This document shows, piece by piece, positions 9,060 to 18,518 of a DNA stretch of 64,000 bases; position 1 is the stretch's first letter, and the number at the start of each line of letters is the position of its first letter. The notes under the pieces were generated by a model. That model saw only the letters and a list, made by a program, of their open reading frames with translations. It made no database searches and was not told the DNA's origin. The translations under genes were made by a program, and so were the position numbers. Source of the DNA: Thraustochytrium sp. TN22. Lineage: Eukaryota > Sar > Bigyra > Thraustochytrida > Thraustochytriidae. The DNA is taken from the NCBI GenBank assembly GCA_013306675.1, contig JABLUY010000157.1:1-64000 (forward strand), in the 5' to 3' direction.

Positions 9060-9755
9060 TTATCCGAAAGCCTTGACGGGCCGCCGTCGCTGACTCGCAA
9101 ACAGATTGCTCACGGGCGGCCCGCTCGGCGAGGGCTCCTTTTCGTACATGATGGTGATGGAGTCGAAGTCGTCCTCCACCTCGCACGGGTCCGGGCTAAA
9201 GAGGCTTGTGCGCTTCGCGTACGCGTTGTTGTTCGCCTCAAAGACCGTCTCGTCGCTGTCGTCGTCAGGATCGGACCCCTCCAGCAGTCGCTCAGCGCTC
9301 TCACTGTGCAGCACGTCAGACGCCTCGGCCATGGCGTCCGTAGGCCACAAGAGCCAGAAAAAGGCAAGCAAAAGGCACGCCAGAGCGCCGATCATCCCAA
9401 TGGTGAGAACAGCCTGCAGCGAGCCAAAGGTGAAGCCGCTCGGCGTGAACGCCTCGTTGCAGCGGTCTACCGACCCGGTGCACGCGGAGCAAGTCGTGCT
9501 GAGGACGTCGCACTTTGCGACCTCAGATGACAGCGAGTACACGCAGGCGCTCAAGGTTCCCCCGTTCGAGCACCATGCGCAGCCACCCGTCCCGTCCGCC
9601 CTGCACTGCCACCGGCACGACGCAGCATCGTTGCGCTCTGGCTCAAAGCACGCGCGCGGGCTGTGCGCCATGGCCATGCCCAGCAGCACGACGGCCGAGA
9701 GCGCTGCAGACGCCGCCAACCAGCAGCAGCACACCGCGAGCTTCTTGCGCGGCAT
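9060..9755 (-). CDS. Small Cys-rich two-helix membrane protein
   Basis: 231 aa from the ATG at 9755 (MPRKKLAVCCCW); the frame is open further upstream but that part is Arg-rich and non-coding in character. A signal anchor (about 5-27) is followed by a 75-residue loop with about ten cysteines (CRWQCRADGTGGCAWC and CDVLSTTCSACTG). Then come a second membrane helix (about 115-138, ACLLLAFFWLLW) and an acidic cytosolic tail ending in RRRPVKAFG. The spacing CxxxC-CxxC suggests a disulfide-bonded ectodomain. I do not recognise a family. It converges on the LRR gene, leaving 187 bp between the stops, and diverges from the gene at 10396. Confidence 0.65.
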   Translation of the reverse strand: MPRKKLAVCCCWLAASAALSAVVLLGMAMAHSPRACFEPERNDAASCRWQCRADGTGGCAWCSNGGTLSACVYSLSSEVAKCDVLSTTCSACTGSVDRCNEAFTPSGFTFGSLQAVLTIGMIGALACLLLAFFWLLWPTDAMAEASDVLHSESAERLLEGSDPDDDSDETVFEANNNAYAKRTSLFSPDPCEVEDDFDSITIMYEKEPSPSGPPVSNLFASQRRRPVKAFG

Positions 9756-10395
9756 GGCGCCCGTCCACCCGTCCGCGTTTGTGGCGTGGCGCGATACGTT
9801 GCGCTGCGCTTCGCCTCGCCGTCGTCGCGTGTGCGCCTCGCAGCGGCAACGCCTCGGCAGACGCCGCTCCCGGCGCCGTACAGCCGCACGCACGGCCGCA
9901 CGCGCGCACGGCCGCCGCAGCTGCCGCAATCCACGGCCTCGCGCCGCCGCGCCGCCAGGGACTGCCGCGCGCCGCCCGCCGCGCTGCCGCCGCGCCGTCG
10001 CCGCGCGGGACACTGGCCCTGCGTCGCCCAACGGCGGTGGGCCAAATTCGTCCCAGCGGCCGGGCCCGGCTCACTGACAGCGAGTCAGGGAGGCCGCCGC
10101 TCAGCGGCCGCGCAGGCTGCCTTGGTAGCAAGTGCACTGGCAGGGAGTGGCTGGCGGCGCCCGTGCGGCGTGCTAATTAACTTACACTGTTACAGCGAGC
10201 ACTCACTGTCACAGGCTCGCCGCTCGGACTGGGTCAACGCCGTGCGACGTCCGCGAACGTACTGTTAGCAACCTACTCGTCGTTGCTGGCGTCGCTGCCA
10301 GGCCAGACTCGTCAGCCTCGAGCGAGACGTCGCTCGGAGGCTGGCTCGACTACAGCGAGCCCGGCCGAACGCCGTGCGGACAGAGCAGCGACAAC
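9756..10395. promoter_or_regulatory. Shared divergent promoter region
   Basis: 640 bp between two divergent starts. It is GC-rich with CGCCGCCGC-type runs at 9840-10000 and becomes less GC-rich near 10170-10200 (GCTAATTAACTTACACTGTT), the most likely place for core promoter elements. No gene is supported here. Confidence 0.35.
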
Positions 10396-11544
10396 ATGGT
10401 CGCAGGCAAGGCGGTCGCGCCAAAGCCGGCGGCAGGCGGCCGCGCCGTCAAGGTCGCGACCACGAAGACGGAGGGCAAGGCCGGCAAGGGCAAGGCTGCG
10501 ACGGGGAAGAAAACAGGCGGCAAGAAGGGAAAGGCAAAGGGCGCAGCGGCTACAGGCAAGGAGGAGGCCATCGTGCAGCGCGATGACCCGTGGAAGCAAG
10601 TGCGATCGCCATACGGAGGCAGGCTGTCGCAGGCGGAGTGTCTCGCGAGGATACGAAAGCAGGCGCAGCGCGGGGATGCGGTGGCCATGGTGGTCTGCGA
10701 GAAGCCAGGCGGTGTCGAGTATCTCGACGCAGACCTGCTGAGAGGGCTATGGACCGAAGAGCTAGCGGCGCAGCGAGACGCGGAGAAGGACCTCGGCATC
10801 TACGTGCGCGCGCGTGCTTGCGGCGTCGCGCGCGTGCAGTGGACAGCGAGCGACGAGCTGGCGGCGCGCCTCGTGCTGCTGGACCTTGCCGGGAACGCGC
10901 TGGCAACCTTGGAGGGCCTGGGCGGGCCCAACTGCTTCCTTCGCTCGGTTTCTGTGCGCGAGAACCAGCTCACAAGCCTTGCGACGGCTGCGGCCATGGC
11001 GCACCTCGTCGAGCTGGACGTGAGTGGAAACGCGCTGACCGGCCTGGAGCTGGTGTTCTGCGCGAGCTCACTCCGCGTCCTGCGCGCCGCGCACTGCGGC
11101 CTGGACTCGTCTGCGCTAGCTGCTGTCCAAGGCTGCAGCGGTCTGGAGGAGCTCGACCTCGCGCACAACCGCATCGCAGACGCAACCGCGGTGCGGACGG
11201 CCTTGGAGCCGCTCCGAAAGCAGATGCGCGCCTTGCAGCTGGAGGGCAACCCGATCCCTGCGCTGGACCTTGAGGCGCTCGTAAGCTGGCTTCGGCAGCA
11301 ATTCCCGTGCCTGGCCGAGATGGACGGGCACGCACACGTGCAAACATTCCAGCGGAACGCGCAACTGGACGCGGCCGTGCTGGCGCGCCTCGACGATGGT
11401 GGCATCGCGGTTCAGGATGGCGCCTCGTGCAGCTGCCTCGAGGGTAACCCTTGCGCAGTGGCATACAATTGTAAAGACTGGGAGCATCGGTTCGAGGTGG
11501 CGCGCAATGCGCGAGCTGAACTGGGGTATCAGACGACCAAGTAA
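10396..11544 (+). CDS. LRR protein with a lysine-rich N-terminal tail
   Basis: 382 aa; the ATG lies in CAACATGG. Residues 1-55 are a Lys/Ala/Gly tail resembling histone H1 or ribosomal tails, which suggests nuclear or nucleic-acid-associated location (inference). Residues 155-300 carry SDS22-like LRRs: LVLLDLAGNALATLEGL, LRSVSVRENQLTSL, LVELDVSGNALTGLEL and LEELDLAHNRIADA, capped by LRALQLEGNPI. The C-terminal 80 residues contain a Cys cluster (SCSCLEGNPCAVAYNCKDW). No membrane segment. It converges on the Rrp5-like gene with 106 bp between the stops. The partner and function are unknown. Confidence 0.8.
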   Translation: MVAGKAVAPKPAAGGRAVKVATTKTEGKAGKGKAATGKKTGGKKGKAKGAAATGKEEAIVQRDDPWKQVRSPYGGRLSQAECLARIRKQAQRGDAVAMVVCEKPGGVEYLDADLLRGLWTEELAAQRDAEKDLGIYVRARACGVARVQWTASDELAARLVLLDLAGNALATLEGLGGPNCFLRSVSVRENQLTSLATAAAMAHLVELDVSGNALTGLELVFCASSLRVLRAAHCGLDSSALAAVQGCSGLEELDLAHNRIADATAVRTALEPLRKQMRALQLEGNPIPALDLEALVSWLRQQFPCLAEMDGHAHVQTFQRNAQLDAAVLARLDDGGIAVQDGASCSCLEGNPCAVAYNCKDWEHRFEVARNARAELGYQTTK

Positions 11545-11650
11545 GGAACGATGACAACGCTGATGAAGGTGAAGAAGAGCAAGAAGCCACAGGGTCGTCA
11601 GAATCGGTTTCTCACTTTTCTTTTCTTTCTTCTCGGCAGAACAACACTTT

Positions 11651-14053
11651 TTACGCGTCGGTGACAGAGGCGACGTAGTCGCGAGCCTTGGCCTTGACAC
11701 GGTCGGCGTCCTCGTCGGAGCCGTGCTCGGTTTCGTACAGGAGCCACTTCTTGAAGAAGGTCTTGGTCTTCTTGATGGAGAAGTTGGCGGCCACGGCGCG
11801 CTCGAACAGGCCGCGCACGCGATCCGGCTCCCCGCCGTACTTGGCCTCCATGTCAATGTACTGCAGCCAAAAGTCGTTGCGCTTGGGGTTCTCGTCGATG
11901 AGCGCCTCGAGGATGGTGCGCGCGCGCTCGCCCTTGCCACCCGGCATGGTGTACTCGAGGCGCGCGTAGCCCAGATAGAGGCGCTGGCGCACCTGCTTCT
12001 CCACATTGCGCTGCGCGTGCTTGAGCAGCTCCTGCGCACCTGCCGCGTCCTTGGCCTTGAACTTGAGCTCCATACGGCGCAGCCACGGGATCTCCGACTC
12101 GCCTTGCGCCGCCTTGACGGCCTTGCGCAGCGCGTCGTCGGCCTTGTCCTGCATGTCATTCTCCTCATAGATCCGCGCCATCTCCAGGTAAGCGGCGTCC
12201 TTGTCCATGCGATCTAGCAGCTGGCGGGAGCAGGCCTGCACGGATGCCGCGTCGCCATGCTTGCACTCGATGCGCAGGAGCGCGAGCAGCACGTTCTGTT
12301 TCTCCTTCTCCATACGGTAGTTGATGGTGCGCAGCGCGCGCTCCGCCACGGCGCGAGCCTGGTCCAGCTCCATCTGCGCGGTCTGAAACGCCATGTACTG
12401 GATCCACAGCATCGAGGAGTTCGGCGACCCCATGAGGAGGCGCTCAAAGTCGTCCACGGACTGTGGCACGCCCTCCTCCTCGAGCTTGGCCTGCTCCAGC
12501 GCCGCCAGCTTCGCCTCCGTCAGGGCGCGCTCGCGCGTCTTGCGCTTGGCCTCCAGCTTGCGCGCCTTTTGCCGCTCCTTGCGCTTGGCCGGGTCCTCGT
12601 CGGCGTCGCTGTCGTCCTCGCTGTCGCCCTCGCTGCCGGCATTGTCGTCGTCATTGTCGTCGTCCTCATCCTCATCATCGTTCTCCGCAGCAGCACCAGC
12701 TTGTGCCCCGGTCGCGGACCACTTGTTGCCATCGTTCTTGGCCTGGCGCAGCGCGTCGGCGAGGGAGAGGTCGCCGGTCTCCTCGTCCTGGTCTTCCTCG
12801 TCGCTATCCTCCTCCTCCTCCTCGTCGTCGTCATCATCCTCTCCCTCGTCGCTGCTATCGTCGGCCTGCAGCTTGGCGAGGATGGCCTCCGGATCGTCGC
12901 CAGTCTGGATCATAACCTCATCGCTGTCGTCGCTGATGGCATCATCATCATCATCATCGTCGTCGTCGTCGTCGTCGTCGTCGCTAGCCGCCTCCTGCAC
13001 CTCAGCCTCAGCCTCGACCTCCTCGTCGCTGTCCTCGTCATCCTCGTCGTCACTCTCGTCCGCGTTGGTCGCCTCGGCGAGGCGAGAAGGCCGCAGGCTG
13101 AGGCTGCATCGCTTGCGCTCGAGGTCAACCTTGACAGCCACAACCTTGACGCGGTCGCCGGCCTTGTAAAGCTCCGTGTGCTTCGAAGGACCCTTGCCGT
13201 CGGCCACCTCACTGTGGTGCACGAGACCCGTGAGGCGCTCCGAGTCGTCAAAGCGCACAAAGAGGCCGTACTCGGCCACCTTGGTCACCTGGCCCTTGTA
13301 AATGCGGCCTTCCTCGACCTTGTCGAGCGTGAGCAGGTCCGTGCTCTTGCCGAGCACAGCGGTGGCGCGCAAGGAGAGCACCAACTTGCGCGCAGAGGCG
13401 TCGCTCTCCAGCACGCGGCCCGCCACGAGCTTGCCGATGGGAAATTCCTTTCGCGTGTCCTTGACAAAGCGGTCTGCCAGGTGCTTGAGCGGCACGATCG
13501 CCAGGATACTGCGCTTAATGCGCACAAAGGCGCCAACCTTGTTGACGTACTCCACGAAGCCCTTGACGAGCTCGCCAGCCTTGGGGTACTCGGACGCGAG
13601 CGCGAGCTCCTCCTTGACGAGCTCAGCCGCCACGGTGTCGTCGTCATCAGCCGCGCGCGAGACCACCGAGGGCCGCAGCGTGACATCGATAATATTGCCG
13701 TCGCGCGAGCCCTCCACCTGGTGCAGCACGACGCAGCGCAGGAACTGGCCCGGGTACAGGTCCTGGAAGGGGTCCGACTTCCAGTCGTCCACGTCCGCCA
13801 CCTCGGTGAGCGCCAGGCGCGCGAAGTGGCGCGGATGCACGCGAAGCTTCAGCATGGGCTTGCCGCCCATGCCCGCCTCCTCGTGCTTGTCCACGCGGCC
13901 CACGAGCACCTTGCCGGGCGCCACGGACTCGCGCCAGTCGTCGCGGAGCACCGCCGAAGCCGCGCCCTCGGCCTTGCGCCCATCCTGCGACACGCGGGCC
14001 TTCTTCGCCGCGCCGCCCTCGGCCCCCGCCGCCCGCTTGCGTGCCGCCGCCAT
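11651..14053 (-). CDS. RRP5: Rrp5/PDCD11-like ribosome biogenesis factor, short form
   Basis: 800 aa from the ATG at 14053 (purine at -3, G at +4). Three S1-type OB folds lie at about 46-135, 160-235 and 250-325; the last two are clear (VKGFVEYVNKVGAFVRI, YKGQVTKVAEYGLFVRF). A long Asp/Glu/Ser region (335-510) and a Lys/Arg segment follow, then HAT/TPR repeats (545-795) with RARTILEALIDENPKRNDFW and RGLFERAVAANF. This is the C-terminal part of Rrp5, a nucleolar factor for pre-rRNA cleavage leading to 18S and 5.8S/25S rRNA. Full-length homologues are about 1,700-1,900 aa with about 12 or more S1 domains; here only the last three are present and the upstream DNA shows no further S1 coding. The N-terminal half may be a separate gene. 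Confidence 0.9.
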   Translation of the reverse strand: MAAARKRAAGAEGGAAKKARVSQDGRKAEGAASAVLRDDWRESVAPGKVLVGRVDKHEEAGMGGKPMLKLRVHPRHFARLALTEVADVDDWKSDPFQDLYPGQFLRCVVLHQVEGSRDGNIIDVTLRPSVVSRAADDDDTVAAELVKEELALASEYPKAGELVKGFVEYVNKVGAFVRIKRSILAIVPLKHLADRFVKDTRKEFPIGKLVAGRVLESDASARKLVLSLRATAVLGKSTDLLTLDKVEEGRIYKGQVTKVAEYGLFVRFDDSERLTGLVHHSEVADGKGPSKHTELYKAGDRVKVVAVKVDLERKRCSLSLRPSRLAEATNADESDDEDDEDSDEEVEAEAEVQEAASDDDDDDDDDDDDDDAISDDSDEVMIQTGDDPEAILAKLQADDSSDEGEDDDDDEEEEEDSDEEDQDEETGDLSLADALRQAKNDGNKWSATGAQAGAAAENDDEDEDDDNDDDNAGSEGDSEDDSDADEDPAKRKERQKARKLEAKRKTRERALTEAKLAALEQAKLEEEGVPQSVDDFERLLMGSPNSSMLWIQYMAFQTAQMELDQARAVAERALRTINYRMEKEKQNVLLALLRIECKHGDAASVQACSRQLLDRMDKDAAYLEMARIYEENDMQDKADDALRKAVKAAQGESEIPWLRRMELKFKAKDAAGAQELLKHAQRNVEKQVRQRLYLGYARLEYTMPGGKGERARTILEALIDENPKRNDFWLQYIDMEAKYGGEPDRVRGLFERAVAANFSIKKTKTFFKKWLLYETEHGSDEDADRVKAKARDYVASVTDA

Positions 14054-15761
14054 GCTCTCCGCGTGCGCGCCGCGCGCTCGCGCCCCCGCGACCCAGTTCT
14101 GCGCAGCGCCGCGGCCACCCATGCCTCGGCCACTGGCGCGCCCGGGCTTGCGCGGACCCCGTGTGCGATCGTGTGCGATGTGCACCCCATCCTCGGGTAC
14201 CGGCAAGCTATCGGTCACTGGCAGGGCGGCAGACGCACGCACGCGATGATGCGGGCGGCTGGCGGAGTCGACCACGATGGCACTGCACTGTCGGAGTGTC
14301 TGAGAGACTGCCAGCGACGCCAAGCGACGCCGCGGTGCGGGTATTCTATCGCCAGTGACGCCGCAATGCACTGCGGTGGTGGCAGACGTCTCGTTGAGGT
14401 GTGTGAGTGCACAGCGGTGAACAGCTTTTTTGGGGTTGCCTTTCGGTTGCTCATGGTTGTGCGTTTAGGAATACCATGCTCTGTCGGGCAGCTTGGTATC
14501 ACTGCGCATGACAAAATGAGGAGAGGTCAAGGATACGGCAAACGGCCCGGTTTGGTCTCTGAGCTCAACCGGCTCAACTCCACGTTCCAGTCATATGTAT
14601 GGCTCAGACAGCCCAGGCCTCATCATTGCTCACTACACGTTCCAATAATTTGTATGCTCAGAAAGCCCAGGCCTCATCGTTGCTCATGACTGGGTTTTCC
14701 GCCTTTGCAAGGCTCGTTCACGGACTGACGGTGACATGTGTCGAACATGCTGTCAGACAGAGGCGAAGTCCGTCAATCAAAGGGCTGTTGAAGCTCGTGA
14801 TCCCATTAGGTAGACGCCCCGCGCAACAAAATTAATTTGCCCTGGACAGATCGATGCGCACTGTACGACTGTTTGAGTTCAGGTCGGCATTGCGTTGTCC
14901 TGGTACTTGTCGCGCGAGCAAGCCGCGCAAATCGCTCGCCGGCGAATTAGCGGCAATGGCTCTCTCCAGCTTCGCCTCGACCACGTCGCTACTGCCGAAT
15001 GCGCCGCCAACGACTTTGGACATGCACTTACTGCATCCGACAGGGCCCCACGGCACGGCACGTCATTGCAAAGGGGCTCTGCACGGCCCGTCTCCATCCG
15101 ACTCGAGTCGCCCACTCACAGTCAGCCATGGTCACCCACAGCCACCGGCAGCGCTGCGCGCTGTGCTCGACTTCATCGCGCGGCTCCCACACAGTCTCCT
15201 GCAGTGCCTCGGAACTTGCCCCAGCGGAGGCGGCGGCAGGCGGCGGCGTGCCGCCGCTGCCGCGTGCGGCGCCTTCAAGTTCCAATGCACCGCGCCGCCT
15301 GCCAGGCCTGGCACGCGCCTCGTCAAGATTCATTAGCCAGTGGCGTAACGCCACCCGCACCAGCCAGCCACTGGCACACATGGCATCCGAGTCTCGACTC
15401 AGGCTCGACCTCGCCTCTCGAGCAGCAGCGCCGCCGCAGCCGCCCCGGCGCGCTCGCCGTGCTTGGTCGCGCGTGCGCTGCGCTCGCGCCTCCGCCGCGG
15501 CGCTCGGCTCCGGCAGCGGCAGGCAGGCAGGCAGCCCGAGGTGGTGGCCGCCGGCGCCGGCGCACGGTGCGCCGCAGTGCAGCCTGCGGTGACAATCAGG
15601 GGTCACGGTGCGCCGGGGGTGCGCCAGGGCGGGCTCGGTGAGTTTGCAAGCACCGAGCGGAGGGAGACGCGGCAGCGAGCGGCGCGGCGAGCCTGCCGGC
15701 AGCGGGCGCAGGCGCTGGGAGCGGCAAACGCGCAACGAGCGGCCGTGCAGCGGCGGAGAGG
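14054..15761. other. 1.7-kb divergent spacer
   Basis: This lies between the Rrp5-like start and the MFS transporter start, and probably holds both promoters. The left half is of moderate GC and contains the tandem 55-bp duplication at 14581-14689. The right half (15150-15760) is very GC-rich. Frames open here are Arg/Ala/Ser low complexity, with no domain recognised and no gene supported. Confidence 0.5.
14581..14689. repeat. Tandem duplication of about 55 bp
   Basis: Two adjacent diverged copies, 14581-14635 and 14636-14689, both start CACGTTCCA and share CTCAG, AGCCCAGGCCTCATC and TTGCTCA. There are several substitutions and a short indel between them. Confidence 0.85.
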
Positions 15762-17363
15762 ATGCTGGACGAGCACGCCAAGAGCGCTGAGGCGGCGGTG
15801 CAGCCCGCCGGCGGCACGAGGACGACGCAGGAGCAGGAGCAGGAGCAGGAGCAGGCGGCGGCGCAGGGGGGAGCGGCGGCCGCCGCGGCGGACTCCGATG
15901 GCGTGGTCGCGGCTCAGGTGACCGCGGCGGAGAAGACCAAGGGCCAAGGCCCGAGGCACATTCACAATTTGTACGCGACGGTGTACGCGTTCAACCTGTT
16001 TACGATCACGGATGGCGCCATTCGCGTCATCGTGCTGCTGCACGCGAACTCGCTGGGGTTCTCGCCGATACAGATCGCGCTCATGTTCACGCTGTACGAG
16101 CTGGCCGGCGTCGTGACGAACCTCTTTGGCGGCGTGGTGGGCGTGCGGTATGGACTCAAGGTCTCGCTGTTCATCTCGCTCGCCACGCAGCTGGTTGGCC
16201 TGGTCATGCTGATTTTGACAACTCACATCTTCCCCGAGTTCGGGGCGGCGAGCGAGGACGGCGGCGTCGTGAGCAACCGCACGCGCGTGCAGGTGACGGT
16301 GTGGATCACGTTTTGCCAGATGATGTCGGGCATCAGCAAAGACTTCATGAAGCTGAGCTGCAAGAGCATGCCCAAGCTGGTCACCAAGGAGGGCCATGAC
16401 GACGCGCTCTTCCGGCTGGTGGCCATGGTCACGGGCTGGAAGAACTCCTTCAAGGGCTTTGGTCACCTCTTTGGCGCAGTGCTCGTAGAGTTCGCCGGCT
16501 TCGAGGTGGCCATCGGCGTGCTGCTCGCCATCGTCCTCGCCATCGTGCCCGTGCCGCTCTTCTGGATGGACCGGGACGTGGGTCAAGGCAGCAAGAAGGC
16601 GGCTCGCTTCAGCTGGAAGGCTTTCCGTGCCTCGTGGAACGTCAACGTGCTTTCCGGTGCGCGCGTCTTTCTCTTTGGCTCGCGCGACGTCTGGTTCGAG
16701 GTCGCCGCACCCATCTTCATCCGCAGCATCCTCGGCTGGCCCGAGTTCACCGTCGGCATGTTCATGGGCGCCTACATTGTCATGTACGGCCAGCTTCAGG
16801 CGGCCACGGCCAAGCTGTACAAGCGCAAGAAGAAGGCCGCGGGCGACGATACCGCTGTGGAGGCGGGCAGCGACGTCTCGGGCCGCCGGTGCTGCGGCGC
16901 CAGCTTCGATGGCCCGCCCACGGAGAAGCACGTGCCGTCCTGGGCCTTTGTCACGGCCGCCTTCATCCTGATTTGGGGCATTGTGCTCTACCCGCTCTAC
17001 CGGCACTACGCGTCCTACGACTTCGACTCATTGCGCTGGCAGTGGGCCATCGGCGGCACCCTCATCGGCGGCCTCGTGGTTTACGCAGTGGTCTTTGCCG
17101 TCAACTCCGCCGTGCACTCTTATCTCATCGTGCTCTACGCGGAAGGGAACAAGCTCACAATGACCATCGGCTCCTACTACAGCGCCAATGCGCTCGGTCG
17201 CCTGGTCGGCACCATCCTCTCGGGCGTGATTTACGAGTTCACGCAGGAGCACTTTGGCCTCAGTGTGTGCATCTGGGTCGCCGCCTTCTTCATGTTCATT
17301 GCGGGCGCCATCGCCATGCTGTTGCGGCCGCACGTGCCCCGGACCGCCGCCGCGGAGGTTTGA
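15762..17363 (+). CDS. ArsJ-like MFS permease
   Basis: 533 aa, about 12 transmembrane helices after a 60-residue Gln/Glu/Ala-rich cytosolic N-terminus. The sequence follows the bacterial ArsJ family: TDGAIRVIVLLHANSLGFSP, then YELAGVVTNLFGGVVG, SGISKDFMKLSCKSMPKL, WKNSFKGFGHLFG and ARVFLFGSRDVWFEVAAPIF. ArsJ exports 1-arseno-3-phosphoglycerate made by GAPDH acting on arsenate, giving arsenate resistance. A loop of about 60 residues between helices 8 and 9 (KKKAAGDD...RRCCGASFDGPP) is longer than in bacteria. The assignment is from recalled family motifs; substrate is inference, and the protein might carry another phosphorylated compound. No GAPDH gene is adjacent. It converges on the acetyltransferase gene with 99 bp between. 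Confidence 0.75.
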   Translation: MLDEHAKSAEAAVQPAGGTRTTQEQEQEQEQAAAQGGAAAAAADSDGVVAAQVTAAEKTKGQGPRHIHNLYATVYAFNLFTITDGAIRVIVLLHANSLGFSPIQIALMFTLYELAGVVTNLFGGVVGVRYGLKVSLFISLATQLVGLVMLILTTHIFPEFGAASEDGGVVSNRTRVQVTVWITFCQMMSGISKDFMKLSCKSMPKLVTKEGHDDALFRLVAMVTGWKNSFKGFGHLFGAVLVEFAGFEVAIGVLLAIVLAIVPVPLFWMDRDVGQGSKKAARFSWKAFRASWNVNVLSGARVFLFGSRDVWFEVAAPIFIRSILGWPEFTVGMFMGAYIVMYGQLQAATAKLYKRKKKAAGDDTAVEAGSDVSGRRCCGASFDGPPTEKHVPSWAFVTAAFILIWGIVLYPLYRHYASYDFDSLRWQWAIGGTLIGGLVVYAVVFAVNSAVHSYLIVLYAEGNKLTMTIGSYYSANALGRLVGTILSGVIYEFTQEHFGLSVCIWVAAFFMFIAGAIAMLLRPHVPRTAAAEV

Positions 17364-17462
17364 GGCGCATCGACAGCGCATCAAAAAGTGAAATCATTGT
17401 CCTTGAACGAAAAAAAAGGAAAGAAAAAAGAGAATTGTGTTGTCTTTGCATCGTCGTCCGAG

Positions 17463-18518
17463 TCAGCCTGAGGCGGCGGCATCAGACGCCTTGGGGGCTT
17501 CTAAATTCGTGTCGGCGGCCGGCGCAGCCTGAGCAAGCTTGTTGTAAATGATGAGCTCACGCTTGTGGCCCATGAACTTGGCGACATCGTCCTCGAGCGC
17601 GGGCGGTGGCACCGAGGTACGGATGTAGACAGACTCGCAGCCATTCTCCAGCCCGAGGCGCGTCCAGTGCGACACGTGCGCCCAGACCTCATCGCGCGTG
17701 GGCTCATAAGCCGTGCCGTAGTACAGCGAGTAGTTCACAAGCCGGCCGAGCGGGTTGTTGTTCTCCTCCATCATGCCGAAGCTCACGCAGGCTGGTGACA
17801 CCATGGCAACCAGGCCCAACTTCTGAAAAATGGCTGGCACCTGGTCAACGTCGTGCCCGTCCCACGACACATAGACCTGGCGGAGGTCGGGGCAGATGGT
17901 GGCGAGCGAGCGCATGACCTCTTCGGGCTGCTCCTCGCTCTTGAGCTCCGTCAGCGGCTCGCCAAAATGCTCCTGCAGGCGCGTGTAATATGCCTGGATG
18001 TCCAGGCCCGGCGCCAGGCTCGCGAACGGGTCCTGGTCGAAGCGGTCCGCCGAGAGCACCGCGTAGCGCGATGTAGCATACTCCTTGAAACCGCTACTCA
18101 GGCAGAGCCGGATGGACGCCGTGTTGGTGTCGAACGTCTGGTACCGGAGCTCCGGCACGTCGATCACATCGAGCAGGTGCTTGAGCAGCACGCGCCCGAA
18201 GCCGCGCCGCTGGTACTTGGGGTTCGATCGCACACCTTCCACCAGGCCGCCGCACGGGATCTTGCGCACGTTGGCCAGCGCCACGAGCGGGCCGCCGGCG
18301 TACTCCTCGACGCCAAAGAACTGTCCCTGGGCCAGCCAGGCGTCAAAGACCTGCGGAACGTAGTCAGCTCCGCTGAAGAGCTCCTTCACCACCTCGCTCA
18401 CGGCCTCACGGTCCTCGAGCACGATCTTGCGCACCACGGGCGGGCCCACGACCTCGGCCGGCGCCGACTGCGCTACCTGTGCGCCCTCTACGGCCACGCC
18501 GACCTCCTGTTGGGCCAT
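17463..18518 (-). CDS. GNAT-family N-acetyltransferase, NAT16-like
   Basis: 351 aa; the start context is CGACTATGG. The GNAT domain spans about residues 28-150. It has the acetyl-CoA pyrophosphate loop QRRGFGRVLL at about 104 (Q/RxxGxG), preceded by the strand VEGVRSNPKY and followed by NTASIRLCLSSGFKE, the usual helix-strand near the active site. The LFSGADYVPQVFDAWL segment and a long C-terminal extension (150-340) resemble vertebrate NAT16, a histidine Nalpha-acetyltransferase. Substrate is not determined by sequence alone. No signal peptide or membrane helix, so it is probably cytosolic. Confidence 0.8.
   Translation of the reverse strand: MAQQEVGVAVEGAQVAQSAPAEVVGPPVVRKIVLEDREAVSEVVKELFSGADYVPQVFDAWLAQGQFFGVEEYAGGPLVALANVRKIPCGGLVEGVRSNPKYQRRGFGRVLLKHLLDVIDVPELRYQTFDTNTASIRLCLSSGFKEYATSRYAVLSADRFDQDPFASLAPGLDIQAYYTRLQEHFGEPLTELKSEEQPEEVMRSLATICPDLRQVYVSWDGHDVDQVPAIFQKLGLVAMVSPACVSFGMMEENNNPLGRLVNYSLYYGTAYEPTRDEVWAHVSHWTRLGLENGCESVYIRTSVPPPALEDDVAKFMGHKRELIIYNKLAQAAPAADTNLEAPKASDAAASG

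Noticed and set aside
12257-14689. 810-codon plus-strand open frame
   Set aside because: It lies antisense to the Rrp5-like gene, whose S1 and HAT domains are clear. The antisense product is Val/Leu/Asp runs produced by the acidic codons of Rrp5.
15603-17006. 467-codon minus-strand open frame
   Set aside because: Antisense to the ArsJ-like permease and composed of His/Arg/Asp-rich sequence without domain character; a GC-rich codon shadow.
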